Assembly: GCF_021404305.1 (NCBI RefSeq) | Contig: NZ_JABFTX010000001.1 | Span: forward strand, 186,001 to 250,000 | Length of the DNA: 64,000 bases | Direction of reading: 5' to 3' | Source of the DNA: Billgrantia ethanolica | GTDB taxonomy: Bacteria; Pseudomonadota; Gammaproteobacteria; Pseudomonadales; Halomonadaceae | Shown: positions 53,901 to 62,009 of the stretch, in pieces | How positions within the stretch are numbered: the first letter of the stretch is position 1 | Layout of the letters: the number at the start of each line of letters is the position of its first letter | Notes under the pieces: generated by a model | The model's input: only the letters and a program-made list of their open reading frames with translations | What the model was told of the DNA's origin: nothing | Database searches by the model: none | Translations under genes and position numbers: made by a program

Positions 53901-54992
53901 GAGGCGCTGGGGGAGTTTCTGCGCCGCCGCACCGGGGTGCGCGTGCACCCCGACGATTGGCGCTACGACCAGCTCGAGCCCCACCTGATCATGAACGTGC
54001 GTGTCGTGAATCATGAAGGCAAGGAGCTTGGCCAGGGGCGTGACGTGCGCGAGCTGGAGCGACGCTTCGAGGCGGCAGCGGGCGAGGGTGCCCGGGCGCT
54101 GGCGGCCGAAGTCAGCGACGCGCCGGATGTCGCCGGGCTACCCGACACCCCGCTGCCCGCGTCGCGGGTGACCACTCAGGCGGGTATCCGGGTCGAAGCG
54201 TATCCGGCGCTGGTGCCGGAAGGAGACGCCTTCCGCATCGAGCTGTTCGATCACCCCGGCAAGGCCGAGCAGGCCCACCGCCGCGGCGTGGTGCGGCTGG
54301 CCATGACCCGCCTGCCCGAGCAGGTGCGTGTCATCCAGCAGCTCAAGGGGCTCGACGCCTGCGCCCTGCTGTTCACCAAGGTGGGCAGCAAGCGGGCTCT
54401 GGTCGACGACGTGGTCGAAGCAGTCTTCGCCCGTAGCATGGGCATGGCACCGTTGCCGCGCAGCAACGCCGAGCTCGTCGCTCGCCTCGATGCCACCCGT
54501 GCCGAGCTGGTACCCGCGGCCGAAGCGCTGGTCGCCACGCTCAAGCGAGCGTTGGAAGGCCACCTGGCCGTGGCCAAGGCGCTGAAGGGTAACCTGAACC
54601 TGGCGCTGGCCTTGGTATACAGTGATTTGAAGGCGCAGATGCAGCGGTTGGTGCACCCCGGCTTCGTGAGCGAAGCTGGAGAATGGCTCGAGGAGTACCC
54701 GCGTTACATGGAGGCGGCCCTGATTCGCCTGGAGAAAGCCCCGCGCGAGCGCATGCGCGATCAGATGCACATGCAGGAGGTGCAGGACTTCGAGGCGCGC
54801 CTGGCCGCGCGCCGTGAGAGTCAGCGCCGCGGTGGCCACGAGGATCCCGAGCTGGTGGAATTCGGCTGGTGGATCGAGGAGCTGCGGGTTTCGCTGTTCG
54901 CTCAGCAGTTGGGCACCCGCATGCCGGTTTCCCTCAAGCGCCTCGAGCGACGCTGGACGGAACTGACAGGACACGGTCAAGGTGGGGGCTGA
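50946..54992 (+). CDS. hrpA: ATP-dependent RNA helicase HrpA
   Basis: A protein of about 1348 residues, a little longer than the 1300 of Escherichia coli. DEAH-box motifs are VVVAGETGSGKTTQLPK (Walker A), THTQPRRLAARSVA-like GHTQPRRLAARSVATR, IIDEAHERSLN, IITSATID and TNVAETSLTVPGIRYVIDPGL, with QRKGRCGRVAEG (motif VI), then HA2, OB-fold and a long C-terminal HrpA-specific domain. HrpA unwinds RNA and acts on stalled or collided ribosomes. The start is 50946 (ATG) or the GTG two codons later, which has AGAGG at better spacing. Confidence 0.96.
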   Translation: MAVSTATPTGSANAADRAALERLERALDEVMLRDRETLTRRLKGLERRLREGKPVDRGLTEVVRGIERSAALATSRRAQTVTLNYPAELPVAERRDEILAALREHQVVVVAGETGSGKTTQLPKLCLELGLGRRGLIGHTQPRRLAARSVATRLAEELQVPLGEQVGYQVRFTDQSSDDTLVKLMTDGILLAETRHDPDLTRYEAIIIDEAHERSLNIDFLLGYLKRLLPRRPELKVIITSATIDVARFAEHFALPGKDGVPRPAPVVEVSGRTYPVEVRYRPLVREEEDEADRTLQEGILHAVEEIEQIEREKRWFHGPRDILVFLPGEREIRETADTLRRADLKATEILPLYARLSNAEQNRVFAPHAGRRIVLATNVAETSLTVPGIRYVIDPGLVRISRYSYRSKIQRLPVEPVSQASADQRKGRCGRVAEGVCIRLYDEEDFLSRPEFTDPEIRRTNLASVILSMLSLKLGDIERFPFVDPPDSRFITDGFRLLFELGAVDESNRLTAIGRKLARLPIDPRLARMVLAGAEQGSLRDVLVVVSALAVQDPRDRPAEKREAADQAHRRWHDPDSDFVALLNLWQGFEAAREELSGNRLRRWCKERYLNYLRLREWHDTFRQLRQLLREMEIEVPPPAPLPEPAGEGESLDQARQQARRQNAVQLHKALLPGLLSHLGMLTENREYLGARNRKFVIHPGSGLAKKAPKWLMAFELVETTRLFARTVARIEPQWIEPVAGHLVKRSHSEPHWEMKRAQVVAKEQVTLFGLPIVSGRSVHYGPIAPRESRELFIRRALVEGDFRTKGEFFDYNRALVEEVEELEDRARKRDILVDEETLFAFYDERIPEDIVNGKGFEAWRSKAEAKDPAILKFDRDALLAREAAEVTQAQYPDELVLGGVRYPLAYRFEPGAPDDGVTLTVPAAMLPQLPRARLEWLVPGLLREKCIALLKSLPKSIRRQVVPIPDWVDAALETLTPDDVPLSEALGEFLRRRTGVRVHPDDWRYDQLEPHLIMNVRVVNHEGKELGQGRDVRELERRFEAAAGEGARALAAEVSDAPDVAGLPDTPLPASRVTTQAGIRVEAYPALVPEGDAFRIELFDHPGKAEQAHRRGVVRLAMTRLPEQVRVIQQLKGLDACALLFTKVGSKRALVDDVVEAVFARSMGMAPLPRSNAELVARLDATRAELVPAAEALVATLKRALEGHLAVAKALKGNLNLALALVYSDLKAQMQRLVHPGFVSEAGEWLEEYPRYMEAALIRLEKAPRERMRDQMHMQEVQDFEARLAARRESQRRGGHEDPELVEFGWWIEELRVSLFAQQLGTRMPVSLKRLERRWTELTGHGQGGG

Positions 54993-55070
54993 CCCGCCGA
55001 TAAACGAGACATGAGGCATCGGTTCGCCGATGCCAGCCAGCGGCCAGCAGGCCGCATGAGGGAGACACTG

Positions 55071-56192
55071 ATGACAGACGTCGTGATTACCGGTACGGGA
55101 CTCTTCACGCCGGAGCACGCCATCGACAACGATGCGCTGGTCGCCTCGTTCAACGCCTGGGTGGATATCGAGAACGAACGCCATGCCGCCGCCATCGCGG
55201 CTGGCGAGCGCGAACCGCTGGCATATTCGAGCAGCGAGTTCATCGTCAAGGCGTCGGGAATCCACAGCCGCTACGTGCTGGATGCCGAGGGCATTCTCGA
55301 TCCCGAGCGCATGCGCCCGCGTCTGCCCCAGCGCAGCAACGACGAACCCTCCATCCAGTGCGAGATGGGGCTTGCCGCCGCACGTCAGGCCCTCGCGGCC
55401 GCCGGCATCGAGGCCGGCGACATCGACATGGTGATCGTCGCCTGCTCCAACCTGGAGCGCCCCTATCCGGCGGTGGCGGTGGAGCTGCAGGCGGCCCTGG
55501 GTACCACCGGGCATGCGTTCGACATGAACGTGGCCTGCAGCTCGGCGACTTTCGCCATCGACCTGGCGGCGGGTGCCATTCGCGGTGGCAACGTCCGGCG
55601 CGCCCTGGTGGTCAACCCCGAGATCTGCTCGGCCCACCTCAACTTCCGCGACCGCGACAGCCACTTCATCTTCGGCGATGCCTGTACCGCCATCGTGCTG
55701 GAGAGCGCCGAGCTGGCCACCGCCGAGAATCGCTTCGAGGTCCTCGGCACCCGCCTGGCCACGCGCTTCTCCAATGCCATCCGCAACAATGCCGGTTTCC
55801 TCAATCGGGTCACCGACAGCGACCCGCTGGCCAGCGACAAGCTGTTCGTGCAGGAGGGACGGCGGGTGTTCAAGGAGGTCTGTCCCATGGTGGCGGCCAT
55901 GATCAGCGACCACCTGGCCAGCCTCGACCTGACCGGTGGCGATCTCTCGCGCCTGTGGCTGCACCAGGCCAACCACCATATGAACGACCTGATCGCCCGG
56001 CGGGTGCTGGGCCACGATCCTGAACCCGGACAGGCACCGATCATCCTCGATCGCTATGCCAACACCAGCTCCGCGGGTTCGATCATTGCCTTCCATCTGC
56101 ACCGTGACGACCTGACGTCGGGTGACATAGGGGTGGTCTGCTCGTTCGGCGCCGGGTACAGTGCCGGCTGCGTGGTGGTGCGTCGGCTGTGA
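55071..56192 (+). CDS. FabH-like beta-ketoacyl-ACP synthase III
   Basis: A 373-residue condensing enzyme, longer than FabH (about 317). Catalytic residues are Cys156 (NVACSSATFA), His298 (WLHQANHHM) and Asn331 (NTSSAGS). An insert near residues 25-95 (including QRSNDEPSIQCEMG) is typical of the longer FabH-like group seen in pseudomonads and relatives, which may start acyl chains from an acyl-CoA other than acetyl-CoA. The start at 55071 follows a GAGGGAG site. The longer frame from 55011 is not needed. Confidence 0.85.
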   Translation: MTDVVITGTGLFTPEHAIDNDALVASFNAWVDIENERHAAAIAAGEREPLAYSSSEFIVKASGIHSRYVLDAEGILDPERMRPRLPQRSNDEPSIQCEMGLAAARQALAAAGIEAGDIDMVIVACSNLERPYPAVAVELQAALGTTGHAFDMNVACSSATFAIDLAAGAIRGGNVRRALVVNPEICSAHLNFRDRDSHFIFGDACTAIVLESAELATAENRFEVLGTRLATRFSNAIRNNAGFLNRVTDSDPLASDKLFVQEGRRVFKEVCPMVAAMISDHLASLDLTGGDLSRLWLHQANHHMNDLIARRVLGHDPEPGQAPIILDRYANTSSAGSIIAFHLHRDDLTSGDIGVVCSFGAGYSAGCVVVRRL

Positions 56193-56228
56193 CGCACCCC
56201 CTATGAGAATCTTCAGGAGACGTAGCCG

Positions 56229-57047
56229 ATGGTCGTGAAGCAGACCGGCTTTTTCACACGGGCCCTGGTCGCCATGTCGCTGTTGGCCATGCTGGCGGGC
56301 TGTGCCGGACGGGTGGCGGTGGAGGATCGCCATCCCGACGACCCCTGGGAGGGCTTCAATCGCAGGGTCTTCACCTTCAACGAGGCGGTCGACCGGGCCG
56401 TACTGCGGCCGGTGGCGCGCGGCTATCGCACCGTCACGCCTCAGCCGGTGCAGACCGGGGTCGGCAACTTCTTCTCCAACCTCGGCGAGATCCGCACCGC
56501 ACTCAACAGCCTGCTGCAGGGCAAGCCGGCCAATGCCGGTCTCGCTACCTCGCGCTTCGTGATCAACTCCACGGTGGGTATCGCCGGTCTGTGGGACTTC
56601 GCCACCCACATGGGCATCACCGTACAGGACGAGGATTTCGGCCAGACCCTGGGCGTCTGGGGGGTATCGGAAGGGCCCTATCTGGTCCTGCCGTTCCTTG
56701 GCCCCAGCACGGTAAGGGATACCGCCGGCCTGCCGCTGGATACGGTGACCTATCCGCTCTATTACGTGGAAGACGATAAGGTACGCTATGGCCTGACCGC
56801 GCTGCGTGTCGTCGACGTGCGCGCAGGCTTCCTCGATCAGGAAGAGTTGATCCGGGGGGATCGCTATGTCTTCATACGCGATGCTTACCTGCAGCGTAGA
56901 CGCTTCGAAGTCAGCGACGGCGAGTTGGGCGACGATCCCTTCGCCAGCGATGAGTTCGACTTCGATTTCGATGACGCCGACTTCGATGATGCATTCGACG
57001 ATGCCTTCGAAGAACCCGAGAGCGACGATGCCGACTTCGCCGATTGA
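56229..57047 (+). CDS. mlaA: MlaA (VacJ) outer-membrane lipoprotein with acidic C-terminal tail
   Basis: A 272-residue lipoprotein with lipobox LAGC (Cys25). Family motifs follow: DPWEGFNRRVFTFNEAVDRAVLRPVARGYR, GVGNFFSNLGEIRTALNSLLQGK and GVWGVSEGPYLVLPFLGPSTVRD. MlaA removes mislocalised phospholipid from the outer leaflet in the Mla retrograde route. The last 35-40 residues are very acidic (DEFDFDFDDADFDDAFDDA), not in the enterobacterial protein; such tails are common in halophile proteins. The inner-membrane Mla genes are not nearby. Confidence 0.9.
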   Translation: MVVKQTGFFTRALVAMSLLAMLAGCAGRVAVEDRHPDDPWEGFNRRVFTFNEAVDRAVLRPVARGYRTVTPQPVQTGVGNFFSNLGEIRTALNSLLQGKPANAGLATSRFVINSTVGIAGLWDFATHMGITVQDEDFGQTLGVWGVSEGPYLVLPFLGPSTVRDTAGLPLDTVTYPLYYVEDDKVRYGLTALRVVDVRAGFLDQEELIRGDRYVFIRDAYLQRRRFEVSDGELGDDPFASDEFDFDFDDADFDDAFDDAFEEPESDDADFAD

Positions 57048-57058
57048 GGTCTGAGCCG

Positions 57059-58264
57059 ATGGATCTACCCAAGCCGTTGATTGGCGTTCTCGACGAGCCC
57101 GGTGCCTACCGGGATGCCCTGGCGGAGACCATCGCCCGGGACGGCCTGGCGGTGTTCGCTGCCGAGCGCCTCGAGGATCTGCCCAAGGAGACGGTGTTGG
57201 TGGTGGCGCATGCCCAGGCGATACCCAGTCTGGCCTGGTCGAGCCTGACGGAGCGCCTGCCCACTGTGGTGGTGAGCGACTCGCGGCTCGATGCCGATCT
57301 GCTGACCGCCGTCGACGTGGGGCTGGTGGATTACGTGGTCGAGCCGATGCGTCATGGGCAGCTGCTGCGGCGCATGATCCGCAAGGCGATCGAGCTACGG
57401 CGGTTGGAGGATCAGCGCCAACACGATCGTGAGCGACTCGCCCAGCTCAACGCGCACCTGGAAGAGTTGAACGAGAGCCTGGAGACGCACCTGGCGCTGC
57501 TGCGTCTCGACCAGCAGGCCGGTGGGCAGATTCAGCGCAAGCTTCTGCCGCCTCACCCGCAGACCATCGAAGGGGTGACCTGCGATTACTGGCTGATTCC
57601 CTCGCTCTACCTGTCGGGAGATTTTCTCGATTTCCAGCGTCTCGATGATCGTCACATTCTTTTCTATTTTGCCGACGTGTCCGGTCACGGGGCCTCTTCT
57701 GCCTTCGTCACCGTACTGCTCAAGTACCTGTTCAACCGCTGGCTGGCCGCCTGGGAGGCGGGTCAGCCGGAGGAGATGCCGGCGCGCTGGCTGGCGTCGC
57801 TCAACCGGGAATTGCTGGACACCGGGATCGGCAAGCACGCCACCCTGTTCGTTGGGGTCATTGACCGGCAGACCCGCGAGCTTCACTATTCGCTTGGCGC
57901 CCAACTGCCGAAGCCACTATTGGTAACAGACGGGACGGTGAGCGAGCTGCCCGGCGAAGGTATGCCGGTTGGCCTGTTTCCCGACGTGGAATATCCACGT
58001 TTGACCTATACGCTACCGTCGAACTTCCGGTTATGGTTGTGTTCGGATGGAATACTGGAGTGCCTGCCGGGCGAAACGCTCGACACGCGGCTCAGGGAAC
58101 TCGAGCAACGTGTTTTGAACTGTGCGACGTTGGAGCGGCTTCGCGACAGCCTGATGCTGGACACTCCCCGCGACATCGATGCCGAAGGGGATGGCGGCGG
58201 ACAGGAACTGCCCGATGACCTGACGATCATGATGTTGAGCGGATTTGGCAATGATCACGAATGA
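57059..58264 (+). CDS. HsbR/RssB-like PP2C phosphatase with degenerate receiver
   Basis: A 401-residue protein. Residues 5-105 form a receiver-like region (PLIGVLDEPGAYRDALAETI; LVDYVVEPMRHGQLLRRMI) without a clear phospho-acceptor Asp. A coiled-coil linker (105-150) is followed by a SpoIIE-type PP2C phosphatase domain with YLSGDFLDF (186-192), ADVSGHGASS (205-214) and DDLTIMMLS near the end. Such proteins dephosphorylate an anti-sigma-factor antagonist. The ATG at 57059 lies 11 bases after the mlaA stop. The 3' end overlaps the antagonist gene by 14 bases. Confidence 0.82.
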   Translation: MDLPKPLIGVLDEPGAYRDALAETIARDGLAVFAAERLEDLPKETVLVVAHAQAIPSLAWSSLTERLPTVVVSDSRLDADLLTAVDVGLVDYVVEPMRHGQLLRRMIRKAIELRRLEDQRQHDRERLAQLNAHLEELNESLETHLALLRLDQQAGGQIQRKLLPPHPQTIEGVTCDYWLIPSLYLSGDFLDFQRLDDRHILFYFADVSGHGASSAFVTVLLKYLFNRWLAAWEAGQPEEMPARWLASLNRELLDTGIGKHATLFVGVIDRQTRELHYSLGAQLPKPLLVTDGTVSELPGEGMPVGLFPDVEYPRLTYTLPSNFRLWLCSDGILECLPGETLDTRLRELEQRVLNCATLERLRDSLMLDTPRDIDAEGDGGGQELPDDLTIMMLSGFGNDHE

Positions 58265-58763
58265 AGGCCGCGTCAAGGCGGCGTTCGACTCTGGTGTCTT
58301 CGTGCTCAAGCTGTGCGGTGACGTACGCTTGACGCTCTGCGCAACCCTCGACAGTCAGGCCCAGCAACTGGCCCGAACGCCGGGGTTGCAGTCGCTGATA
58401 ATCGATCTGCGCGAGGCCACCAACGTAGATTCCACCGCCCTGGGCTTTCTGGCCAAGGTCGCCATGGCGGTCAAGGATCACATCCTCTACAAGCCTACCA
58501 TCGTGGTGGACAACCCCGATGTTCAGCGCATGCTCGAAGTGATGGGCTTTTCCCAATTCTTCGCCATGGTCAAAGCGCCGCTCACCGAAACCTGCGAGCT
58601 GTGCGATCTGCCTGAAATTCCTGCCGACATGGAAGAGATGCGCAAGCGCATCCTGGAAGCGCACCGGATACTGATGCGCATGAACGAGCACAACCGGGAA
58701 GAGTTCCAGCCGCTGGTGGAAATGCTCGAGGCGCAGGAGACCTCAGACTCCCACAAGGATTGA
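58251..58763 (+). CDS. STAS-domain anti-sigma-factor antagonist (HsbA-like)
   Basis: A 170-residue protein. An N-terminal STAS domain has IIDLREATNVDSTALGFLAKV, with Ser61 as the likely phospho-switch residue, and a helical C-terminal region (MEEMRKRILEAHRILMRMNE). Length and arrangement match the HsbA type, paired in pseudomonads with the phosphatase HsbR to control an anti-sigma factor and biofilm/motility. The 14-base overlap with the phosphatase gene strongly supports a functional pair. The kinase/anti-sigma partner is not in this window. Confidence 0.82.
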   Translation: MITNEGRVKAAFDSGVFVLKLCGDVRLTLCATLDSQAQQLARTPGLQSLIIDLREATNVDSTALGFLAKVAMAVKDHILYKPTIVVDNPDVQRMLEVMGFSQFFAMVKAPLTETCELCDLPEIPADMEEMRKRILEAHRILMRMNEHNREEFQPLVEMLEAQETSDSHKD

Positions 58764-58820
58764 GCTCAGGGGGCGCCCGGACAGAAACCGAGCAGAAACC
58801 AAGCCTAGAGCAGACCCGCT

Positions 58821-58856
58821 TGCGGCCGACATGGCATCGCTGCCATGCCGGCCGCA
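58821..58856. terminator. Long hairpin between convergent hsbA-like and tal genes
   Basis: TGCGGCCGACATGGCA and TGCCATGCCGGCCGCA pair over 16 positions with one mismatch around a TCGC loop. It lies between two convergent genes and suits bidirectional termination, although T-runs are weak. Confidence 0.6.
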
Positions 58857-58877
58857 CCTTCGTCGCCAAGCCGCTGC

Positions 58878-59816
58878 TCAGCCCTGACGCAGCTCACCCA
58901 GCAGTTTCTCCAGCTTGCGCTGATCGTCGGCGAACTTGCGAATCCCCTCGGCCAGCTTCTCCGTGGCCATGGCGTCCTCGTTCATCGCCCAGCGGAACTC
59001 GGCTTCGTCCTGAGGCTCCGGCGGCGACGTCTCGGCGTCGACCGGCGTCAGACAGCGCTCGAGCCGATCTTGGCGCTCCGCCAGTTCGCTAAGCAGGGCA
59101 GGGGAGATGGTCAGGCGGTCGCAGCCGGCCAGAGCCACGATCTCACCGGTATTGCGGAAGCTGGCACCCATCACGATGGTCTTGTAGCCATGCCCCTTGT
59201 AGTGCTCGTAGATGCGCTTGACCGACTTCACGCCGGGGTCGTTGTCGCCGCTGAAGTCGGCATCCGGCCACTTGTCGCGATTCCAGTCGAGGATGCGGCC
59301 GACGAAAGGCGAGACCAGGGTCACGCCGGCGTCGGCGCAGGCCTGGGCCTGGGCGAAGCTGAACAGCAGCGTCAGGTTGCAGTGGATACCCTCGCGCTCG
59401 AGCTGGCGAGCGGCGCGAACGCCTTCCCAAGTCGAGGCGATCTTGATCAGGATGCGCTCGGGGCCGATGCCGTGGCGCTCGTAGCGCTCGATCAGCGAGT
59501 GCGCGCGGGCCAGGGTCGCCTCGGTATCGAAGGAGAGCCGGGCGCTGACCTCGGTGGAGACGTAGCCGGGCACGAGACCGCTGATCTCGCTGCCGATCTC
59601 CACGGCCACGGCATCCAGCGCATCGTCGATGTCGGTGGCTTGCCGGGCGATCTCTGCCAGCCGCTCGCGCCGGCCCTCGTGTTGGGCAGCCTGCAGAATC
59701 AAAGAGGGATTGGTGGTCGCATCGGTGGGTGCAAAGCGACGGATGGCATCGATGTCGCCGGTGTCGGCCACGACGGTACTCATCGTCTTGAGTTGGGTAA
59801 GCAGGTCCTCGGCCAT
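58878..59816 (-). CDS. tal: Transaldolase (TalB type)
   Basis: A 312-residue protein of standard length. Motifs are [33 protein letters not shown], the Schiff-base region [13 protein letters not shown] with Lys125, and [30 protein letters not shown]. It acts in the non-oxidative pentose phosphate pathway in the cytoplasm, moving a dihydroxyacetone unit between sugar phosphates. AAGGGAG precedes the ATG. Confidence 0.96.
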   Translation of the reverse strand: MAEDLLTQLKTMSTVVADTGDIDAIRRFAPTDATTNPSLILQAAQHEGRRERLAEIARQATDIDDALDAVAVEIGSEISGLVPGYVSTEVSARLSFDTEATLARAHSLIERYERHGIGPERILIKIASTWEGVRAARQLEREGIHCNLTLLFSFAQAQACADAGVTLVSPFVGRILDWNRDKWPDADFSGDNDPGVKSVKRIYEHYKGHGYKTIVMGASFRNTGEIVALAGCDRLTISPALLSELAERQDRLERCLTPVDAETSPPEPQDEAEFRWAMNEDAMATEKLAEGIRKFADDQRKLEKLLGELRQG

Positions 59817-59960
59817 GGAACTCCCTTCGTTGGCGTGATGGTTTACGTCACTTTAGCAAGGCGACGCTGCTTTCTGTACCCCGCAGGCGGGGCGATCTTC
59901 TTGGATCATGCTAGTATCATTAGCGACCTATCTTTTATCAGACACGCATATGGAGCAGCC

Positions 59961-61145
59961 TTGACCCTGACGCCTGGACGAGTCTCCCTGCTGGTTGCCA
60001 TCAATACCGCGCTGGCGCCCTTTGCCATCGATGCCTATCTGCCGGCCATGGGCGTACTGGCGGCCAGCATCGGGGCCAGCATTCACCATACTGAGCTTTC
60101 CATCAGCGTGTTCCTGGCCGGTTTCGCCATCGGCCAGCTGCTGTTCGGGCCGGTATCCGACCGGCTGGGACGCAAGCCGGTGCTGCTGTCCGGGCTGGTA
60201 GTGTTCCTGCTGGCCAGCCTGATGTTGGCCACGGTTGGTTCGTTGACGGAGCTGCTGGCGTGGCGTTTCGTGCAGGCGCTGGGAGGGGGTGCCTGTGTGG
60301 TCAACTCGGCGGCCATCGTGCGCGACTGTTTCAGTGGACGACAGGCGGCCAGCGTCATTTCCACCATGGCCATGATCATGATGCTGGCGCCATTGGTGGC
60401 GCCGCTATTCGGTAGCGCCATGCTGTATCTGTCAGGCTGGCGCGTGATCTTCGTCTTCCTGGCGGGCTACGCAGCCTTTCTACTGTGGCTGATGTCCACC
60501 AGGCTGCCCGAGACGCGGGACCCGAATCACCCCGTGGCTTCGTTCCCCCAGGTGTTGCGCAACTACGCCAGTGTGATACGCCATCGGGAAGGGCTGGGCT
60601 ACATCTGCGCGGTGTCGGCCTCGTTCGGCGGCCTGTTCGCCTTCGTCACCGCGTCGCCCTTCGTCTATATGGAGCACTTCGGTCTGTCGCCCGCCACTTA
60701 TCCCTTCGTGCTGGGGGCCAACGTGATCTTCATCGCGCTTTCCAATCGGCTCAACATTCACCTGCTGAAGTCCCGCACGCCGTTGCAGAATCTCTATCTG
60801 GGTCTCGCCATTCAGATGGTGGCGGCGGGAGGCCTGGTGTTGGCTGTAATGACCGGGATGGCATCGCTGCCGGTGGTGGTGGCTCTGGTGATGCTCTATT
60901 CGGGCATGATCGGGTTGATTTCGCCCAATGCCATGGCGCTGCTGCTGGATCACTTCGGCCACATGAGCGCCACCGCCACGGCGCTGATGGGAGCGGCCAA
61001 GTTCGGCTCCGCGGCGCTGGCTGGGGTGATGGTGGGAGCCTTCGAGATCGAGAGCCTTTGGCCCATGGTGCTGACCATGCTGGCGGCCTCGCTGTTCGGC
61101 AACGTCATGCTGTCGCGGCTGACCGGACGCCCCGTGCATGCCTGA
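59961..61145 (+). CDS. Bcr/CflA-family MFS multidrug efflux transporter
   Basis: A 394-residue protein with 12 helices. The family pattern NTALAPFAIDAYLPAMGVLAASIGAS, then GFAIGQLLFGPVSDRLGRKPVLLSGL (MFS motif A) and FVQALGGGACVVNSAAIVRDCF is clear. No ATG is suitable. A TTG at 59961 with GGAG five bases upstream gives the expected N-terminus (LTLTPGRVSLL) and length. An extended -10 (TGCTAGTAT, 59909-59917) supports this. A much longer frame upstream overlaps tal on the other strand and is spurious. Confidence 0.88.
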   Translation: MTLTPGRVSLLVAINTALAPFAIDAYLPAMGVLAASIGASIHHTELSISVFLAGFAIGQLLFGPVSDRLGRKPVLLSGLVVFLLASLMLATVGSLTELLAWRFVQALGGGACVVNSAAIVRDCFSGRQAASVISTMAMIMMLAPLVAPLFGSAMLYLSGWRVIFVFLAGYAAFLLWLMSTRLPETRDPNHPVASFPQVLRNYASVIRHREGLGYICAVSASFGGLFAFVTASPFVYMEHFGLSPATYPFVLGANVIFIALSNRLNIHLLKSRTPLQNLYLGLAIQMVAAGGLVLAVMTGMASLPVVVALVMLYSGMIGLISPNAMALLLDHFGHMSATATALMGAAKFGSAALAGVMVGAFEIESLWPMVLTMLAASLFGNVMLSRLTGRPVHA

Positions 61146-61872
61146 CGCTTTCCTCCTTTGGCTCGACATGGCGCCGATCACCTGGCTCGGCTGTGCCCTG
61201 GTATTGGCGCTAGGGGCCTTCGTCCAGCGTGCCACAGGCTTCGGCCTGGCGGTGGTCGGCGCGCCCCTGCTGCTAATGCTCGAGCCGCGTCTGGTACCGG
61301 TGATCCTGGTGCTGTTCGGCTTCACCGTGTCGTTGATGACGGTGCGTCACTACCGTCACGAGGTGCAGATCGGTGAGATCGGCATGGCGCTGATCGGGCG
61401 CCTTCCCGGCAATGCCCTGGGCCTGTGGCTGCTGCTCGCCGCCCCCATGGTGCTGCTGGAAAAGCTGATCGCCTTCAGCGTGCTGTTCGCCGTGGCGGTG
61501 ACGCTGTTTCGTTTCCGCCTGCCGGTCAACCGAGCGAGCTTGTTCGGTGCCGGCGTGGTGTCGGGTATCTTCGGCACCGTGGCGGCCATCGGCGGGCCGC
61601 CCATGGTGCTGCTGATGCACGGCCTGTCGCCGGATCGGCTGCGTGGCAATCTGGCGGCCTTCTTCATCATCACTTCCAGCCTGACGCTGATGACTCTGGC
61701 GCTGGCCGGTCAGGTACGTCTGTGGCACCTGGGGTTGGCGCTCACCTTTTTGCCGGCGGTGCTGGCCGGCAACGCCCTGGCTGCTCGTATCGCCCACAAG
61801 CTAGACCGGCGTCGCCTGCAGGGCGCTTCACTCGCCTTGTGTACGCTGGCGGCTGTGGGGCTGCTGCTGTAA
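61138..61872 (+). CDS. TauE/SafE-family (TSUP) sulfite/organosulfonate-type permease
   Basis: A 244-residue membrane protein with about eight helices and the family's two half-repeats, each with a conserved GFGLAV or GIFGTVAAIGGPPMVL motif. TSUP members export sulfite, sulfonates or related anions. The substrate here is unknown. It overlaps the efflux gene by 8 bases, so the two are translationally coupled. Confidence 0.88.
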   Translation: MPDAFLLWLDMAPITWLGCALVLALGAFVQRATGFGLAVVGAPLLLMLEPRLVPVILVLFGFTVSLMTVRHYRHEVQIGEIGMALIGRLPGNALGLWLLLAAPMVLLEKLIAFSVLFAVAVTLFRFRLPVNRASLFGAGVVSGIFGTVAAIGGPPMVLLMHGLSPDRLRGNLAAFFIITSSLTLMTLALAGQVRLWHLGLALTFLPAVLAGNALAARIAHKLDRRRLQGASLALCTLAAVGLLL

Positions 61873-61891
61873 TTCGTTACGTTCCGTTCAC

Positions 61892-61909
61892 TTGTCATCT
61901 TTCTGCAAT
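61892..61909 (+). promoter_or_regulatory. Pho-box-like site upstream of pstS
   Basis: TTGTCAT and CTGCAAT, two 7-base direct repeats 4 bases apart (spacer CTTT), match the PhoB consensus CTGTCAT-N4-CTGT(A/C)A(C/T) with one mismatch in each arm. It lies 101 bases before the pstS ATG, where a PhoB-activated promoter would be expected, as for other pst operons. Confidence 0.6.
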
Positions 61910-62009
61910 CAATTGTCTCCAATATCACTCCTGCGAATGGCCCACGTGCCAAGACGACACTGCCAGGCCGTGGGGTCTGTCGGATCAAAACGCAGAGAGG
62001 ATCGTGAAG

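Noticed and set aside
50886-54014. 1042-residue open frame on the minus strand opposite hrpA
   Set aside because: It is a shadow of the hrpA coding frame in GC-rich DNA. It lacks known motifs and has a composition rich in His, Gln and Arg. The plus strand carries unmistakable DEAH helicase motifs.
54138-56609. 823-residue open frame on the minus strand
   Set aside because: It spans hrpA, the FabH-like gene and mlaA on the other strand, crosses their intergenic gaps, and has no recognisable domain.
58845-59960. Long N-terminal extension of the Bcr/CflA efflux gene
   Set aside because: The extra frame is antisense to transaldolase and crosses its promoter. The real transporter pattern begins at 59961.
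61425-62009. Upstream extension of the pstS frame
   Set aside because: It overlaps the TauE/SafE gene in another frame and crosses the Pho-box region. The signal peptide begins at 62010.
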